The notes under the pieces: model-generated
What the model saw: only the letters and a program-made list of their open reading frames with translations
Database searches by the model: none
What the model was told of the DNA's origin: nothing
Program-made: the position numbers and the translations under genes
NCBI RefSeq assembly: GCF_004103735.1
Contig: NZ_CP035281.1
Span: forward strand, 1,488,001 to 1,552,000
Origin: Aminipila luticellarii
Lineage (GTDB): Bacteria > Bacillota > Clostridia > Peptostreptococcales > Anaerovoracaceae
Direction: 5' to 3'
Length of the DNA stretch: 64,000 nucleotides
Part shown: in pieces, positions 17,162-26,127 of the stretch
How the letters are laid out: each line of letters begins with the position of its first letter
Position numbering within the stretch: the stretch's first letter is position 1

Positions 17162-17860
17162 TTACTTTAATTTCTTGCCGCTGAATTCAATGACCTTAGC
17201 CGCTAATACGCTCATGGGATCGATATAAAAATCATCTAAATGAATTTCTTCTTTTATGACAGAGAGTTCCGTACAAGCTAAAATGGCCTTTTTACAGCCG
17301 GCATTTCTTATGAACTGATCAATTTCATTCCACTTTTCTTCATCACAGGGCTGCCCGTTCTTCACTCTGTCATAAATTTCATACATGACAAGCTTCTGCA
17401 TATCTTCCGGCAAAATAAACGGAATTACTCCTGCCTGCTCCAATCTCTTCTGATACAGCTCTGTTTTGATCGTTCCGTCCGTAGCCAGTACAGCCACCTT
17501 CTCCCCTTTTGCTTTCTCCGCTACCTTTTCAGCCGTTTCCTGAATCATATGTATGATCGGAATATGAATTTCATCCTTGATCATATCTGCAAAGAAATGT
17601 GCCGTATTACAGGTAATTCCAATAGCCTCACACCCGCTTTGTTCCAAAACTCTGGCATCCGCCAGCAGCTGGTCATGAACCTGCTTATAGTCCCCTTTTA
17701 ATATGGCCGATGTTCTGTCCGGCATGGACGCATCACTATATATAATCATATTCAAATGTTCCTGATCACGACCGGCTTCCGTCATATCCGTTACCATTTT
17801 ATAAAACAGCTGGGAAGCCATAGGCCCCATACCACCTATTATGCCAATCAATTTACTCAT
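17162..17860 (-). CDS. Aspartate/glutamate racemase family protein
   Basis: A 232-residue cofactor-independent racemase that interconverts D- and L-acidic amino acids using two cysteines. Both are present: Cys84 in GITCNTAH and Cys196 in LACTELS. The N-terminal IGIIGGMGPMAS motif is characteristic of the Asp/Glu/hydantoin racemase superfamily. The ATG follows GAAGGAGAA. It is transcribed as its own unit upstream of the sigma-54 activator. D-glutamate and D-aspartate are components of peptidoglycan stems, so a racemase here would feed them into L-amino-acid catabolism (inference). Exact substrate is not decidable. Confidence 0.88.
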   Translation of the reverse strand: MSKLIGIIGGMGPMASQLFYKMVTDMTEAGRDQEHLNMIIYSDASMPDRTSAILKGDYKQVHDQLLADARVLEQSGCEAIGITCNTAHFFADMIKDEIHIPIIHMIQETAEKVAEKAKGEKVAVLATDGTIKTELYQKRLEQAGVIPFILPEDMQKLVMYEIYDRVKNGQPCDEEKWNEIDQFIRNAGCKKAILACTELSVIKEEIHLDDFYIDPMSVLAAKVIEFSGKKLK

Positions 17861-18055
17861 CCTGTTCTCCTTCCGGTTTCTTATTCGCTCTTTCTATTGT
17901 ACGTCAATATCCGGCTGATTTCAACCTTATTCCCGCTTCTTGCCTTGCTTTTGTTGTTCTTTCGTTCCAAAGTATGCATTTGATTTATTTTCAATATTAC
18001 TATCCTGATACTAATGTATTAATCAATCTGTTCGGAATAAAAGACGGCGTTACGC
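17861..18055. other. Intergenic region with no recognised feature
   Basis: About 195 bases between the racemase start and the terminator of the SLH gene. I looked for sigma-54 elements on the minus strand and found none; a TTGACG is present without a convincing -10. Confidence 0.5.
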
Positions 18056-18094
18056 TAAAAAAATAAGCCCACAAGCATTTTAGCTTGTGGGCTT
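18056..18094 (-). terminator. Strong terminator after the SLH protein gene
   Basis: A perfect 12-bp stem (AAGCCCACAAGC at 18065-18076 with GCTTGTGGGCTT at 18083-18094) is followed on the minus strand by ATTTTTTTA. Confidence 0.88.
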
Positions 18095-18142
18095 GCTGTT
18101 TACTCGAACCTTATTGACTTATGACTATTATGTTATGCTGTT

Positions 18143-20797
18143 CTACTTCTTCACCAGATTGTGCAGTACCTGTGCCATTTGTGCACGGGTCGTGCCGCCT
18201 GTCGGATCCAGCTTGCCGCCGCTGCCGGAGACTGTTCCTGATTTCACCAACAGGTCCATGGCATCTGTCGCCCAGCTTGCAACTTTTCTGTTATCGTTAA
18301 AATCTGCAAGGCTCTTACCGTTATCAGCCGCAGGAAGTTTGTCAAGTCCCTTCAATGCGTTGTAAAGCAAAGTAAACATTTCCTGACGAGTGATAGCTTG
18401 GTTTGGAGCAAAGCTGTTATTTCCAATGCCATTGGAGATTCCTTTTGCTTTTGCTGCTGCAAGATAACCGGTGTAGTAGGTATTTCCTGCATCCGCAAAG
18501 TTGTCGGTTGGATTTGAAACCGGCTCAATACTATAGGCTTTCATCAGCATGGTAAGGAACTGGCCTCTTGTCAATTCTGCATTTGGACTGAACGTAGTAT
18601 CCGATGTGCCGCTGGTAATGCCCTTTTCAGCACAGAAATTCACTGCTTCATAATACCACGCATTTGTCAGAACATCGCTAAAACGCACTTTAGGAGCAGC
18701 TGCCGCTTTGTAGCCTACCGCATAGTAACTGAAATGGATGGTTTTAAACACAACCGATTTTGTTGCCGGATCGTATTTCGCCCCTGCCATCTCGGTAAGA
18801 TTTCCCTTGCTATCGATGTAATAAGCGGTGATGCCGCTCGGATTTTGAAGTTCCTCAGCAGTCGGTACATACGGAATGCTTACTGTAACCGGTGCTTTGG
18901 AATTGTTCCATTCCGTAACCTTGCCATCAATCAACAGGCTAAGGGAAACAATCGGACGTCCCGCAAGGATGGTCTGTACTTCTTTGGTTAGATTGCTTGG
19001 ATTCACAGTGGTCATCTTGACCTCCGCCTTTGCGGTCTTTGCCACATTCAGATTGCTGAGCATATCGGACGGAAGGGTCACAGTACCGGCAGTACTCTTT
19101 ATCGCAACATCAGATTTCTTTCCGTCGGCTAGATCTTTCACTGTCAGTCCGGCGGTCACTGCGGATGAACCGCCACCGCCGCCTGAATTGCCACCGTTAT
19201 TGTTGTTGGTAGGTGTCCAGTGGGCATAGAGGGTCGTATCGGCATCGAACACAGTACTTTCAGTAACTTTTATGCCATTGCTCCTCTCCGTGAACCAGCC
19301 GTCAAAATAGTAATTGTTTCGGTTGGGATTAGGCAGAGCCGACAGCTTTCCATCACCGTTCGTTTGCATAGAAGTATCCGGAGAAGCCGAACCGTCGTTG
19401 ATATTAAATGTAATAAGATAAGTTACTGCCGGTATTGCCGGAATTTTGACCCACACATAGTTGGAACCGGACGAATAGGTATCGTAATCCGGTTTTGTCG
19501 TGGATGCAGACATGTCGGTAATCGCCTTATATTCCGGTGCGGCAGAAGCACCAACGGCAATATACTTTGAAGGATCTGTTACGGTAATCCTTCCGTCTAT
19601 TGTAACGGTTCCGGAGCCGTCATCGTCGGTCACTGCGCCTGCGCCGGTTTCCGCAGCTTCAACATTTCCGTTGATAACGACTTCACCGTTATTCAGTGCC
19701 AGAACTCCATATTGAACGCCTGTAGCATTCCCTTCGACCGTAACCTTCGATTGGGAATTGGCACGTGCACCGATTCCATCTGTACCAGTAGCCACCGCAT
19801 CGCCCTTCACAAGCAAAGAACTTCCCGAATTTGCCGCAGTTGCACCGCGTTTCTCGCCGATGGCATCTTTCCCTACGGTAACACTGCCGCCAGGCTTGCT
19901 GATATTTGGATCGTCTGCAGCCATTCCATTTTGAGCACATGCTCCGCTGCCCGATTTTCCCGCCGCAGTTGCATTTCCCTTGACCGTAACCGTACCGTTG
20001 AAATTTGCAAGTACGCCATATGGAGATATGCCCTCCTTCACTGTACTGGCTTCAGCGTTTCCTTGAACGCTCACCTCGCCGCCGTCTTCTGCGTATACGC
20101 CCATAACGATATAGGAGTAGCTTGTATCAATATCGTCTCCGGTTGCCATTGCGTCACCTTTTATTTTAATTAAAGACCTTTCACCGGTAGCATAAGCACC
20201 GCAATATCCCCCAATGGCGTCACCATATACAGTAACAGTGCCTCCACGATCACTCCTTGCACCTATGCGCTCCCCTTCGGCACGGTTAAGCACCGTAACA
20301 ACACTGCCGTCTCCTGCAGCCAGAGCACCAATACCCTGATTTCCCATTGAAGAAATGATTCCTTTCGCATTGTTAACCGTGGCTGTACTGCCATCATCAG
20401 CTTGCACACCAGTGCCTCCGCTTACGTTAAATGCACCATTACCTGTAAGTTCGACCTGTCCGGGTTTTCCTTGTTTTCCGGTAACATATAATCCGGGGAT
20501 TATACCCTGTCCTTGATCACTATTAGGTGCTGTAACATTCAGGTTAAATCCGTTCAAATCAAAGGTTACATGAATGCCTTGGATCTGAATGCTTTTATCA
20601 TAATCGATCGGCTGCAAGAGTTTGATGGTCTCTCCATCCTTCACCGTATCCAGAGCGGTGCTCAAAGAGGTGAAGTTCTGATCTCCGATGGAACAAATAC
20701 TGCCCTCTTCTGCAAAGGCCACCGCCGGCATCATGGTGAGTACCATACACAGGGATACTATCAGGCTGCCCAGCCGTTTTTTTAAGGTTTGTTTCAT
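18143..20797 (-). CDS. Secreted surface protein with repeat region, InlB-type repeat and three SLH domains
   Basis: An 884-residue exported protein. The signal peptide covers residues 1-29 (MKQTLKKRLG, hydrophobic core, AFA-EE). Residues about 30-430 are built of short glycine/valine/threonine repeats such as TVKGNATA and VTVYGDAIGG, resembling a right-handed beta-helix. An InlB B-repeat-like segment follows (YYFDGWFTE...TLYAHWTP), then an Asn/Gly-rich linker. Three SLH domains close the protein, each with the F/A-D...A..YGITSG-type pattern, and would anchor it to secondary wall polymer. The ATG follows GGAGGAAATATTT. No enzymatic motif is visible; adhesion or a structural surface role is likely. 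Confidence 0.87.
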   Translation of the reverse strand: MKQTLKKRLGSLIVSLCMVLTMMPAVAFAEEGSICSIGDQNFTSLSTALDTVKDGETIKLLQPIDYDKSIQIQGIHVTFDLNGFNLNVTAPNSDQGQGIIPGLYVTGKQGKPGQVELTGNGAFNVSGGTGVQADDGSTATVNNAKGIISSMGNQGIGALAAGDGSVVTVLNRAEGERIGARSDRGGTVTVYGDAIGGYCGAYATGERSLIKIKGDAMATGDDIDTSYSYIVMGVYAEDGGEVSVQGNAEASTVKEGISPYGVLANFNGTVTVKGNATAAGKSGSGACAQNGMAADDPNISKPGGSVTVGKDAIGEKRGATAANSGSSLLVKGDAVATGTDGIGARANSQSKVTVEGNATGVQYGVLALNNGEVVINGNVEAAETGAGAVTDDDGSGTVTIDGRITVTDPSKYIAVGASAAPEYKAITDMSASTTKPDYDTYSSGSNYVWVKIPAIPAVTYLITFNINDGSASPDTSMQTNGDGKLSALPNPNRNNYYFDGWFTERSNGIKVTESTVFDADTTLYAHWTPTNNNNGGNSGGGGGSSAVTAGLTVKDLADGKKSDVAIKSTAGTVTLPSDMLSNLNVAKTAKAEVKMTTVNPSNLTKEVQTILAGRPIVSLSLLIDGKVTEWNNSKAPVTVSIPYVPTAEELQNPSGITAYYIDSKGNLTEMAGAKYDPATKSVVFKTIHFSYYAVGYKAAAAPKVRFSDVLTNAWYYEAVNFCAEKGITSGTSDTTFSPNAELTRGQFLTMLMKAYSIEPVSNPTDNFADAGNTYYTGYLAAAKAKGISNGIGNNSFAPNQAITRQEMFTLLYNALKGLDKLPAADNGKSLADFNDNRKVASWATDAMDLLVKSGTVSGSGGKLDPTGGTTRAQMAQVLHNLVKK

Positions 20798-20852
20798 ATA
20801 AATATTTCCTCCTTCTAAATTTTTTACAAACTATTTTTGACACTTTCCTGTT

Positions 20853-21116
20853 TTAATAGGACTTTCCAAGGGTCATTTTCATGATTTCATCATAGGCAAG
20901 CTCCGCCACGGGTGCAGGACATCCGCTTTTGTACCAGTGAACAAAACTGCCGTCGGTATCCGCTGAATTCCAAATATCCGAGTGCTGCAACGCACCGAAC
21001 CGAAACCCGGTAAATCGGGGCTTCATATCCACCGTTACAAAGTTCCCGGTATCAAAGGTCACTTGCAACATGCCGTTTTCCATAGGCTCTACTTTGGTAA
21101 TAGGCCGACCCTCCAT
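20853..21116 (-). CDS. DUF2442 domain protein
   Basis: An 87-residue protein with the DUF2442 pattern: an N-terminal 'ITKVEPMENGMLQVTFDTG' strand pair, then 'KPRF' and a late 'GSFVHWYKSG...ELAYDEI'. The ATG follows GAGGAGGTGG. It sits between the LuxR regulator and the SLH gene on the same strand. Members often accompany toxin-antitoxin or mobile genes, but no partner DUF4160 gene is present here. Function unknown. Confidence 0.75.
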   Translation of the reverse strand: MEGRPITKVEPMENGMLQVTFDTGNFVTVDMKPRFTGFRFGALQHSDIWNSADTDGSFVHWYKSGCPAPVAELAYDEIMKMTLGKSY

Positions 21117-21140
21117 GCTCCACCTCCTCTTTACAGCAAA

Positions 21141-21179
21141 AGAACGCTACCGTACAGCTTTATTGTACAGCAGCGTTCT
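21141..21179 (-). terminator. Terminator after the LuxR regulator
   Basis: AGAACGCT (21141-21148) pairs with AGCGTTCT (21172-21179), with an inner GTACA/TGTAC stem. On the minus strand TTTTGC follows. Confidence 0.75.
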
Positions 21180-21201
21180 CTTTTTGTAGTGTGACCATTT
21201 G

Positions 21202-23721
21202 TCACTGTTTTTTATTTTTCAGTAAATTTTCAAGCAGGATACGTTTATTCTTACCGTCCCCTGCCAATCCCAACTTATCGAAAATCCGTGACAGCTGATT
21301 TCTCACCGTCCCCTCGGCAAGATGAAGCTCTTCCGCAATCTCCCGATTGGTCTTGCGCTGAGCGGCCAGCCGAGCTATTATAAGTTCCCGTTCCGATAGA
21401 CCATAGCTTTCATTTTCTCCAAAATGCTCCCGGCGGATTTGTTCTCTTGAAGCATGAAATTGTTCCGACAAAGAGCAGATTTTTTCGATTTCCTCGGTGT
21501 ACAATTCCCTGCCTTTCAGCTCCTTCAACAACTCAAGAAGATATGCTCCGCTCTCGGCAAAAGGCATGACAATACCATCGGGAAGAGCCGAATCCAATGC
21601 CAGTTTCAGTTCATCCAGAGCTTCCTTGCGTCTGCCCAGCTGTTCAAGAGCAGCCGAAAGCTGAATATGAAGCCGGATTTCACAGAGGACATTGTGATAA
21701 ATGCCGTAGAGTGCCTTACACTCCTCCTGCCTTGCGATCACTTCCGTCCATTCCTCCTGTGCCAGCAGGAGCTGATTATAGAAGGTGTGCAGCATCGGCG
21801 TAGCGGGAAACATAATCAAGGCTTCGGACAGTTTCCCCTCAGCGAACCATTTCGGTGCATATTCAGGAAAACCTAATAAGCTATAAAGAAAGCCAAGGCA
21901 CATATCTAAGGTATTTAAAAGGGCATACTGCCGCTCCTTATAAAGCCATTCCCGCAGCTCATGGCTCTTCTGCTTTACCCTATCATAATTGCCTTGAAAA
22001 ATTGCCATGCGCAGGTCAAGAAACTCACAGCACATCAAAACGCTGTACTGGTTCTTCCGTCTTGCCGCCGATCGAGCCATGCGATTCGAAATATCGGCGT
22101 CGGTCACTTCGCCTCTCTCATAGAATAAATCCGCAGCAAAGCTGTGCTCCGCACCGTTGCCATGACCGTTCGACACTTGATAGTAATATGGCATGCACTC
22201 CTTCATCTCGGCACTTTCACTGTCCGCATAGCTCACCCTGCGATGATACGACATGAAAATCGACGGAGAGGAAAAGGTCCACGTTCCCTTCGAGTCTACG
22301 CTTACAGTGCTTCGCCTAAGAAGCAGGCAGGCTCTGCGGTGATAGACGCTCATAGCGGAGATGTCATTATAAGCAAGGAGACTTTCTGCTACCTCCGCAT
22401 CCCCCAAAATATTGTTGCGCTCCTCCTCTGTCAGGGAGGTATTCTGCTCTAAGGATACGAGAAGTAATTTCTTCATTTGCTTTATTTCAGAAATACAATG
22501 GAAAGAAAACAGTTTGAGCATAAAGACCACAATAGCGGCAGGGTTCTGTAGCAAGATTTCTTTCGGGCAGTTCTCGCTCCATTCAACAAAAGCTCGGCTA
22601 TGCTCGCTGTTGAGGCTCTTCGCATTGTCCTCCGTCAGAGTTGCCAGCAAACCGACCCAATCATAGGCGGCGGCAAAGGCAAAATAGGCGGCTATGTACT
22701 CTTGTTCTTTTAAGTGCCATTTCCCAAGCCTGGAATAGCTTTCTTGCCGGTAGCCTTCCGGCTTTTCGGCAAACATCAGCCGGACGCAGTGTCTCAGCAT
22801 GTGGTGATAGCGATAAATCCCCTGCTCGCTTCTTGTAATAAAGGCGTTGTTTTTGGTGAGAGAATCCAAAAGGCTTTGTGCATCGCCGTGCTGCCACAAG
22901 TATGCCGCCTGCCCTGCGGTAAATTCGTCTGTCATGCCGATAAGAATAAGGAATTCCCTCTGCCGTGATTCCAATGGCACCAGCAATACCTGATGGATGA
23001 GGTCGAAAATATCCGACGAGCTGGACAGCCAGTGGCCGTTCTGTGCATAGGATTTGAAGTTCAGATAAATCATGGAAATCCATCCCTCACTTTGCAGTAC
23101 AAGAGTGTCCAGTTCTTCCGGGGAAGCCGCAAGACCGCAGCGATCGGCGTATGCTTTTAATTCCCGAGCATTGAGCCGGAGATCGTCTGCTCCGATTTCG
23201 CAGAGCAGATGTCCAAGGCGCATCCGCTCTTCTTCACTAAAAATCTGATTTCGAGATAAGAGAATAAGATGCACGCAGTCGGGCAGATTTCGGGAGAGCA
23301 GCAGGAGCAGTGCGGTAACGGTGTTCTTTTCCAGAAGGTGCAGGTCATCCATGATAAAATAGAGCGGAGAGGAACTGGCAGATAAAGTCTCATGCAGCAG
23401 CTCCGACAGCAAAGCCGTGGCGGGTACGTCCTTAGGATATCCCAGTGCTTTCATCTCTTCAAGCAGTTGGGGATATCCCTTAAAGGCACGGCAAAATCCG
23501 CTCCAAAAATCAGTCACACTGTCCGTAACGATCATCTGGCGCAGAACGACCGCTTCCCCTCGGCTTTTCGCAAGCCGCTTCGCCCACCAGTTCACCGCCG
23601 TTGTCTTTCCAAAGCCCATGGGGGCAATAACAGTGGTAATCGGATGGTTGCCAATTTCAGAAAGCCGCTCTTTTAATCGTTCCGTGATAAAAATATCATT
23701 TAGTCGGGGGTAAGATGCCAC
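21202..23721 (-). CDS. MalT-like LuxR family transcriptional regulator (LAL/STAND type)
   Basis: An 839-residue regulator. Near the N-terminus a P-loop, APMGFGKT (33-40), opens a STAND-class NTPase, with a Walker B-like LYFIMDDLHLLEK near residue 125. A long alpha-helical TPR-like middle follows. The C-terminus has a LuxR helix-turn-helix (SERELIIARLAAQRKTNREIAEELHLAEGTV...). The start is GTG after AAAGGTGGTGA. This design, as in MalT, senses a small inducer and becomes an ATP-dependent activator. It faces the DUF2442 and SLH genes on the same strand and may regulate the surface protein (inference). Confidence 0.87.
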   Translation of the reverse strand: MASYPRLNDIFITERLKERLSEIGNHPITTVIAPMGFGKTTAVNWWAKRLAKSRGEAVVLRQMIVTDSVTDFWSGFCRAFKGYPQLLEEMKALGYPKDVPATALLSELLHETLSASSSPLYFIMDDLHLLEKNTVTALLLLLSRNLPDCVHLILLSRNQIFSEEERMRLGHLLCEIGADDLRLNARELKAYADRCGLAASPEELDTLVLQSEGWISMIYLNFKSYAQNGHWLSSSSDIFDLIHQVLLVPLESRQREFLILIGMTDEFTAGQAAYLWQHGDAQSLLDSLTKNNAFITRSEQGIYRYHHMLRHCVRLMFAEKPEGYRQESYSRLGKWHLKEQEYIAAYFAFAAAYDWVGLLATLTEDNAKSLNSEHSRAFVEWSENCPKEILLQNPAAIVVFMLKLFSFHCISEIKQMKKLLLVSLEQNTSLTEEERNNILGDAEVAESLLAYNDISAMSVYHRRACLLLRRSTVSVDSKGTWTFSSPSIFMSYHRRVSYADSESAEMKECMPYYYQVSNGHGNGAEHSFAADLFYERGEVTDADISNRMARSAARRKNQYSVLMCCEFLDLRMAIFQGNYDRVKQKSHELREWLYKERQYALLNTLDMCLGFLYSLLGFPEYAPKWFAEGKLSEALIMFPATPMLHTFYNQLLLAQEEWTEVIARQEECKALYGIYHNVLCEIRLHIQLSAALEQLGRRKEALDELKLALDSALPDGIVMPFAESGAYLLELLKELKGRELYTEEIEKICSLSEQFHASREQIRREHFGENESYGLSERELIIARLAAQRKTNREIAEELHLAEGTVRNQLSRIFDKLGLAGDGKNKRILLENLLKNKKQ

Positions 23722-23863
23722 AGCGTCACCACCTTTCTGTTACAATATATTTATAATTTTTGCTGTTCCCCTTCATTCTCATTTGTCCGCACCATATATT
23801 AAAACTTGTATCCATCATACTGGATTTTTTCTAAAGAAACAACTCTATTCTACTATAAAAAAT

Positions 23864-23897
23864 GGAAGCAGTCGATATTTTATAATCGAATGCTTCC
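23864..23897 (-). terminator. Terminator after the XRE regulator
   Basis: GGAAGCA (23864-23870) pairs with TGCTTCC (23891-23897), with an inner TCGAT/ATCGA pairing. On the minus strand ATTTTTTATAG follows. The rest of the 23722-23990 gap shows nothing else. Confidence 0.78.
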
Positions 23898-23990
23898 AAG
23901 GCAATGCCCTAATCTTTTCCTCATTGAAATAGTAATCTCCGTCAGCCTTCTATAGTTTCAAGGACAACTAACCTCGCCTTCCTGATCAAA

Positions 23991-25100
23991 TCATTTACAA
24001 TTGTTTTGAAGCTGTTCAGCGATGCTCTGAAAACGCTGTTCACCTGAGAGAGCTAAAAACGCCGGGTGATTAACAATCGCGTCACACATGCTTTTTCGAA
24101 TCGTTTTTTCGTCCCGTGGAAGATCTGTTCCCAGATCCAGTTCTGCCAGCCAGCCGTCCAAAAGGTCAAAAAAGGCATCACCATGCAAGCACAATGGATA
24201 AATGTCGCTTGTTACGATCTCAGTATATTTTTCTAGCATTTCAAGAGCCTTATCATGATTTTCCTGTGCAATATATCCCTGTGCCGCTGAAATATAAAGG
24301 CCGATCAGGACACCGGGATGCAGGTGGCTCATGTCAAACGTTTCTGCTACAACAAGTGAGCGCCGCAACACCTCTTCAAATTTACCCGGATCCTTCACAC
24401 ACAGCATGAGATAAGCGGGAAAGAAATTAAACAGGGCGACGATATTTTGAAAAATCCCAATCTGCAAAACGGATTTGGCCTCATCGGTACGCCCAGTCAT
24501 TTGATAAGCAGAAGCCAAAATGGATTCTGGGGGCAGCACCGGCAGCACCGTTCCGTCCAGCAACTCCAGCGCGGCATGTGGATCACCTGAAATGAGGCAG
24601 CACAAAGCCTCCATATACAGAGCCTGCCTGATAATGGATACATCGCCGCATTCTTCTCTGATCCGGGTAAAAAGATTCCTGGCCTCCTCCGTCAAGGATG
24701 CCGATTTTTGTGGATCCTTCAGCAATTCCAGATGATTGATCATCAGTATTCCCATTTGCAGCAGCAACGGAAAGCATGAATAGTACTTTTTAATGGTCTC
24801 CCGGCAGCCTTCCATCACAGAATCAAATGGTTTTGACGTAAAATCATCCGACAGGCTTTGGTACAGCTTTCGAATATCCTCTTTTGTCATCTGTGGCTTA
24901 TAATTTATCAATTCGTCCACGCTGATGTTAAAGTACGCGGCCAGCTGCGGAAGAAAGGTAATATCGGGATAACTTTGCCCCGTCTCCCATTTGGAGACCG
25001 ATGCTTTTGAAACTCCAACGTAATTGGCAAGCTCAACCTGAGTGATGCCCTTTTCCTTACGCTTATTAACAAGGACTTTTGCAATATTGATTTCCTTCAT
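23991..25100 (-). CDS. XRE family transcriptional regulator with TPR-like C-terminal domain
   Basis: A 369-residue protein. The N-terminal Cro/C1 helix-turn-helix lies at about residues 7-60 (VNKRKEKGITQVELANYVGVSKASVSKWETGQSYPDITFLPQLAAYFNISVDEL). The remainder is helical and resembles the TPR-type sensor region of RRNPP-like regulators (LLDGTVLPVLPPES, ALEMLEKYTE). The ATG at 25100 was preferred over upstream codons because GAGGTGATTCAT precedes it. A GGTTGA/TCAACC dyad sits upstream. It could bind a peptide signal, but no adjacent pheromone gene is seen. Confidence 0.85.
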   Translation of the reverse strand: MKEINIAKVLVNKRKEKGITQVELANYVGVSKASVSKWETGQSYPDITFLPQLAAYFNISVDELINYKPQMTKEDIRKLYQSLSDDFTSKPFDSVMEGCRETIKKYYSCFPLLLQMGILMINHLELLKDPQKSASLTEEARNLFTRIREECGDVSIIRQALYMEALCCLISGDPHAALELLDGTVLPVLPPESILASAYQMTGRTDEAKSVLQIGIFQNIVALFNFFPAYLMLCVKDPGKFEEVLRRSLVVAETFDMSHLHPGVLIGLYISAAQGYIAQENHDKALEMLEKYTEIVTSDIYPLCLHGDAFFDLLDGWLAELDLGTDLPRDEKTIRKSMCDAIVNHPAFLALSGEQRFQSIAEQLQNNCK

Positions 25101-25167
25101 ATGAATCACCTCTGATTCCATTGTAGTTGGCAAACAGAAGAAAATCAATGGATTTGCAGTTGATAAT

Positions 25168-25184
25168 GGTTGAATAAATCAACC
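25168..25184. promoter_or_regulatory. Possible autoregulatory operator of the XRE gene
   Basis: GGTTGA-ATAAA-TCAACC is a perfect 6-bp inverted repeat about 70 bases upstream of the XRE start codon. Short dyads at this position commonly bind the encoded Cro-type protein; that is inference. Confidence 0.4.
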
Positions 25185-25399
25185 TGAGCGATATATTTAG
25201 CTGAATTCATAAATTCAAATACAGTTTTGGCTTATACTTGCATTTTTGCATATACTAAATGCTACAATATAAAAATTTCTGTGGCAGTAAAAAGCACTAC
25301 GCCTCTTCGTTCGATCGGCTTGAACCGCTCCCTGCTCGAAAGTTCACCGGACTTTCTCCTGACGGTCGCGCCCTTTCGGGTTCCATCCCTTTTTGCAAA
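25185..25399. other. Intergenic region, no gene supported
   Basis: An open frame exists on the plus strand from about 25227 but lacks a ribosome site and runs into the tRNA-like repeat. Nothing convincing is present besides the terminator that follows. Confidence 0.4.
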
Positions 25400-25430
25400 A
25401 AAAATTAGAGTTCTAAAAACTCTAATTTTT
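25400..25430 (-). terminator. Terminator downstream of the tRNA-Ala fragment
   Basis: AAAAATTAGAGT pairs with ACTCTAATTTTT around a 7-base loop. On the minus strand it follows the tRNA-like sequence directly, in the same position as the terminator after the intact tRNA-Ala. Confidence 0.7.
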
Positions 25431-25431
25431 G

Positions 25432-25489
25432 GGTGGAGCATAGGGGGATCGAACCCCTGACCTCATGATTGCGAATCATGCGCTCTCCC
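25432..25489 (-). repeat. tRNA-Ala fragment (58-bp direct repeat of the intact tRNA's 3' part)
   Basis: This matches 27093-27150 in the intact tRNA-Ala(CGC) with one mismatch over 58 bases. It keeps the T-arm, anticodon loop TTCGCAA and part of the D-arm. The 5' acceptor strand and the rest of the D-arm are replaced by unrelated sequence, so it should not make a functional tRNA. It looks like one attachment-type boundary of the 1.6-kb island that ends in the intact tRNA. Confidence 0.8.
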
Positions 25490-25532
25490 GAGTTAGGTGC
25501 TACGCAGGCTCATAATTCACCTATCGTATTTC

Positions 25533-26063
25533 CTACGACCTGCTCTCAGGGCTTTTTTCTCCCCGACACAACGCATACCACAAATCATGCAAATGCCATC
25601 CATCAAACCCTTGTTCCTTATATCCAGTTATGATATGTTCCGCATATTCAATCGTTGTTTGTTTGCTATGTTCTTTCCACTCTGTCTTCTTCCAGTCTGT
25701 CATAGCATATGCTGTACCGATGATTTCAGCAACTCCATAATCATCGGCTTTCCTGACATTTTCGACGCCAACAAGTTCAACTAGCTGCTCAAAATTTAAT
25801 GGTGGAACTGGAGAAACTTCTAATTGCTCTTTGCTATAGTGCTTCGGATAACCTTCGGCTCGGTCAAGATTGGGTACTTCGCTTTCCGGGATATCCCATA
25901 CCACGACCGGCAATTCGTAATCGTGTACTGGTATGATATCTGCTTTGTAATGAAATTGCAAAGTGCAATTATCCACTATACCTTTAGTGATAAATCTGGC
26001 GCCTGGGCAGCGTTCCCTCATGCGATTCTTTGATATATTGCTTCCATAAGCTATGTAGAGCAT
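25533..26063 (-). CDS. Gamma-glutamylcyclotransferase-like (AIG2/GGCT fold) protein
   Basis: A 176-residue protein beginning LYIAYGSNI, the signature YGSN loop of the gamma-glutamylcyclotransferase fold. A LDRAEGYP segment near residue 67 carries the catalytic glutamate expected in this family. These enzymes cleave gamma-glutamyl amines or peptides to 5-oxoproline. The ATG at 26063 follows GGAGGAAAAAC and is preferred to an upstream ATG that overlaps the ribosome site. It is the only intact gene in the tRNA-bounded island. Substrate unknown. Confidence 0.82.
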   Translation of the reverse strand: MLYIAYGSNISKNRMRERCPGARFITKGIVDNCTLQFHYKADIIPVHDYELPVVVWDIPESEVPNLDRAEGYPKHYSKEQLEVSPVPPLNFEQLVELVGVENVRKADDYGVAEIIGTAYAMTDWKKTEWKEHSKQTTIEYAEHIITGYKEQGFDGWHLHDLWYALCRGEKSPESRS

Positions 26064-26127
26064 GTGTTTTTCCTCCATTTCGTTATATGGTATTGTATTG
26101 TTGAAAGGTCATAAAATATTGCGTTGC

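Noticed and set aside
17861-18055. A third sigma-54 promoter before the racemase gene
   Set aside because: I checked the minus strand for GG/GC at the -24/-12 spacing and found no acceptable match, so membership of the racemase in the regulon is by proximity only.
25227-25460. 77-codon plus-strand frame before the tRNA-like repeat
   Set aside because: It has no ribosome site, runs through a terminator hairpin and into the tRNA-Ala fragment, and shows no recognisable domain.
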